DNA from: Whitmania pigra
Taxonomy: Eukaryota > Annelida > Clitellata > Hirudinida > Haemopidae
Length of the DNA stretch: 64,000 nt
Assembly (NCBI GenBank): GCA_021613335.1
Contig: JAJTWR010000113.1
Span: 1,010,001-1,074,000 of the forward strand
Direction of reading: 5' to 3'
The translations under genes and the position numbers were made by a program. Each line of letters opens with the position of its first letter. The stretch's first letter is position 1. Positions 62,498 through 64,000 of this stretch are shown piece by piece. The notes under the pieces were generated by a model that ran no database searches, was not told the origin of the DNA, and worked only from the letters and a program-made list of their open reading frames with translations.

Positions 62498-64000
62498 CAG
62501 TGCTAGAAAAAATGTTACGACAGTCCCCATTTTTTGTAATAACTTAAGTTTAAATTATCGTACGAAGCTCAAATTTACAAGAACTGTATAATATCTTTAA
62601 AGAATATTACTCGTATTTTTTTTTTCACTTTGATCAAGAATTAAGCGCAAATCCCACAAAAATCCATTTTTTGGCATAGAAATATTGTTACGACAGGTTA
62701 CATAAAAACTCATGAATTTCAGTATTTTGACAAAATTTTTTATTTAAAACTAAATGAAATAATGTTTCAATAGGATGTCATTCCTCCTTTCTTAGATATA
62801 ACATCTATGCACCTATTTTTCATGGAGAAAATAAGTGTTTTGATGACCTTTTCATCCAAATTTCTCCAGGCGCTCCAAATTGCTGCTTTCAATTCATTTT
62901 CTGTGTTATATTGCTGTCCCTTGCCATAAACGGATCTTGAAAGAAGTCCCCAGACATTTTCAATCGGATTCAAGTCGGGGGAACACGCGGGCCAGCCCAT
63001 TACTTGCATGTTGGACTCCTGGAAAAATGCTCTGGTTGCCTTGGAAACATGAATAGGAGCATTATCTTGCTGAAATTCATGTTGTTTTGCTTCAGAAAAA
63101 GGAAGGAGATGATCCTTGAGCATTTGGATGTACTTCTGAGAGTCCTGCCTCTCTTTCAAAAGCACAAGTTCCGTCCTCCCAAAGGCTGAAATTCCTCCCC
63201 AGACCATCACAGAACCTCCTCCGTGTTTTCTGCTGAAAAAAACATCTCTTTCTTTTCTAAGATCATGCCAGTAGTATTTATAGCCATCTGGACCATCAAG
63301 GTTGAATTTTTTTTTATCTGTGAAAATTACGCGTTCCCATTTTTCGTTGTAGCTGACCATCTCTTTTGTCCAGAGGAGGCGTTTTTTCTTGTGATGGACT
63401 TTCAACGCTGGAGCTCGCTTTCGCATTTCGTATTTCAACTGTCCACTTGAATTAAGATAATTGCATACTGTCCTAACATGGACATCCAAGTCCAGCTTAT
63501 CTTTTAGCTGTTTACACGAATATTCCCCTTGTGAAGCCTCCCTGATGAGACGTCTCTGAATCTGATTCGAGAGTTTTTTCGGTTTTCTGCCCTTGTACTT
63601 CTTCCCATACGAGTCTGGATCATCCAAAAAACATTTGATGACAGCTCTTGACCTATTCAACTCATTTGCAATCTTTCTTATTGAATATTTTGCCTTCCTA
63701 AAGGCCTTAACTTGTCCTCTTTCTCCTTCTGTCAAACCTGCTTTCTTCCCCATGATGAAATGAATGTAAAAGGAAGTTTTGAATTTCACACTCCTTTATA
63801 TAGCCTTCTTAATGACATTTTAATGTTTGATCTTTCCAATAAGCCCTTGAAATTGATGAAACGAGCCCAAAACGGAAACTGTCGTAATAATATTTCCAGG
63901 CCAAAAATGATTCATTTGCATAATTTACGGGAACCATTAACCCACATGAAAGGAAATTTTGCACGATGTTTACAAATGATGTTTTATATAATTGCTGAAA
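62498..64000. mobile_element. Tc1-family transposon, cut by the window end
   Basis: It begins CAGTGCTAGAAAAAATGTTA next to TA (62496-62497), and matches 10621-12200 throughout. By comparison the right end should fall about 77 bases beyond the window. Confidence 0.95.
62767..63789 (-). CDS. Tc1 transposase, uninterrupted (340 residues)
   Basis: The usual length for Tc1. The longest frame starts MKFKTSFYIHFIMGKKAGLT; the second Met (MGKKAGLTEGERGQ) is the more usual start, giving 328 residues. Two helix-turn-helix regions (residues 22-60 and 75-130; GRKPKKLSNQIQRRL between them, near an AT-hook-like GRKPKK) bind the terminal repeats. Catalytic residues: Asp in VIFTDKKKFNLDGPDG, Asp in EFQQDNAPIHVSK, Glu in CSPDLNPIENVWG, with exactly 34 residues between the last two (DD34E). 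GGGSVMVWGGIS is the glycine-rich box. No stop or frameshift, unlike the copy at 10890. It cuts the element out and inserts it at TA in the nucleus. Confidence 0.93.
   Translation of the reverse strand: MKFKTSFYIHFIMGKKAGLTEGERGQVKAFRKAKYSIRKIANELNRSRAVIKCFLDDPDSYGKKYKGRKPKKLSNQIQRRLIREASQGEYSCKQLKDKLDLDVHVRTVCNYLNSSGQLKYEMRKRAPALKVHHKKKRLLWTKEMVSYNEKWERVIFTDKKKFNLDGPDGYKYYWHDLRKERDVFFSRKHGGGSVMVWGGISAFGRTELVLLKERQDSQKYIQMLKDHLLPFSEAKQHEFQQDNAPIHVSKATRAFFQESNMQVMGWPACSPDLNPIENVWGLLSRSVYGKGQQYNTENELKAAIWSAWRNLDEKVIKTLIFSMKNRCIDVISKKGGMTSY

Overview
The window reads as AT-rich nuclear DNA of an invertebrate animal. The evidence is a split gene with GT-AG introns (several of 69-80 bases), a metazoan-type phosphatidylinositol 4-phosphate 5-kinase (PIP5K), and a dense layer of animal transposon families: Tc1, pogo, several hAT groups, Ty3/Gypsy, CR1-like and R2-like LINEs, and a tRNA-derived SINE. 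I cannot name the species. Bacterial features (operons, ribosome binding sites, CRISPR) are absent, as expected.

Layout. 1-4890: two arms of a 105-130 base tandem repeat in opposite orientations flank 2.5 kb of unique DNA, resembling a foldback transposon cut by the window edge. 5225-5474: the end of a hAT element. 6230-6960: a LINE relic. 9593-23769, minus strand: the one clear host gene, a type I PIP5K that I could assemble from 12 phase-compatible exons, plus three plausible tail exons beyond a Tc1 insertion. Its introns carry a Gypsy fragment with an LTR, two or three Tc1 relics, palindromic repeats and a reverse transcriptase (RT) relic.

25578-33440: repeats, an RT fragment (26296-27239), and a Gypsy element on the minus strand. 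That element's gag-protease is followed in frame by an unusual acidic repeat ORF. A hAT element (30041-31265) has inserted just before its gag start. LINE and hAT pieces follow. 34080-34334: a small ORF with a signal-peptide-like start and a nearby poly(A) signal, possibly a second host gene. 34900-44000: palindromic repeats, a hAT MITE, a pogo pseudogene, a SINE and a ZMYM1-like hAT pseudogene. 45000-47230: an R2-like LINE interrupted by a CR1-like fragment, then about 700 bases of AAT repeats. 48398-50420: an RT element almost identical to the 26.3 kb copy. 51480-52345: a Gypsy relic.

53781-60354 is a three-level nest, each level marked by target duplications: a hAT element (8 base TSD) contains a Gypsy element with identical 111 base LTRs (5 base TSD), which contains another hAT element (8 base TSD). 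61060-62420 is a CR1-like LINE, and 62498 to the end is a Tc1 element with an uninterrupted 340-codon transposase, the only transposon ORF here that looks intact.

The host gene and the transposons do not form a pathway. The window shows one essential signalling gene whose introns and flanks have accumulated many generations of insertions. All calls come from reading the sequence. Family names rest on recognised motifs, not on database searches.
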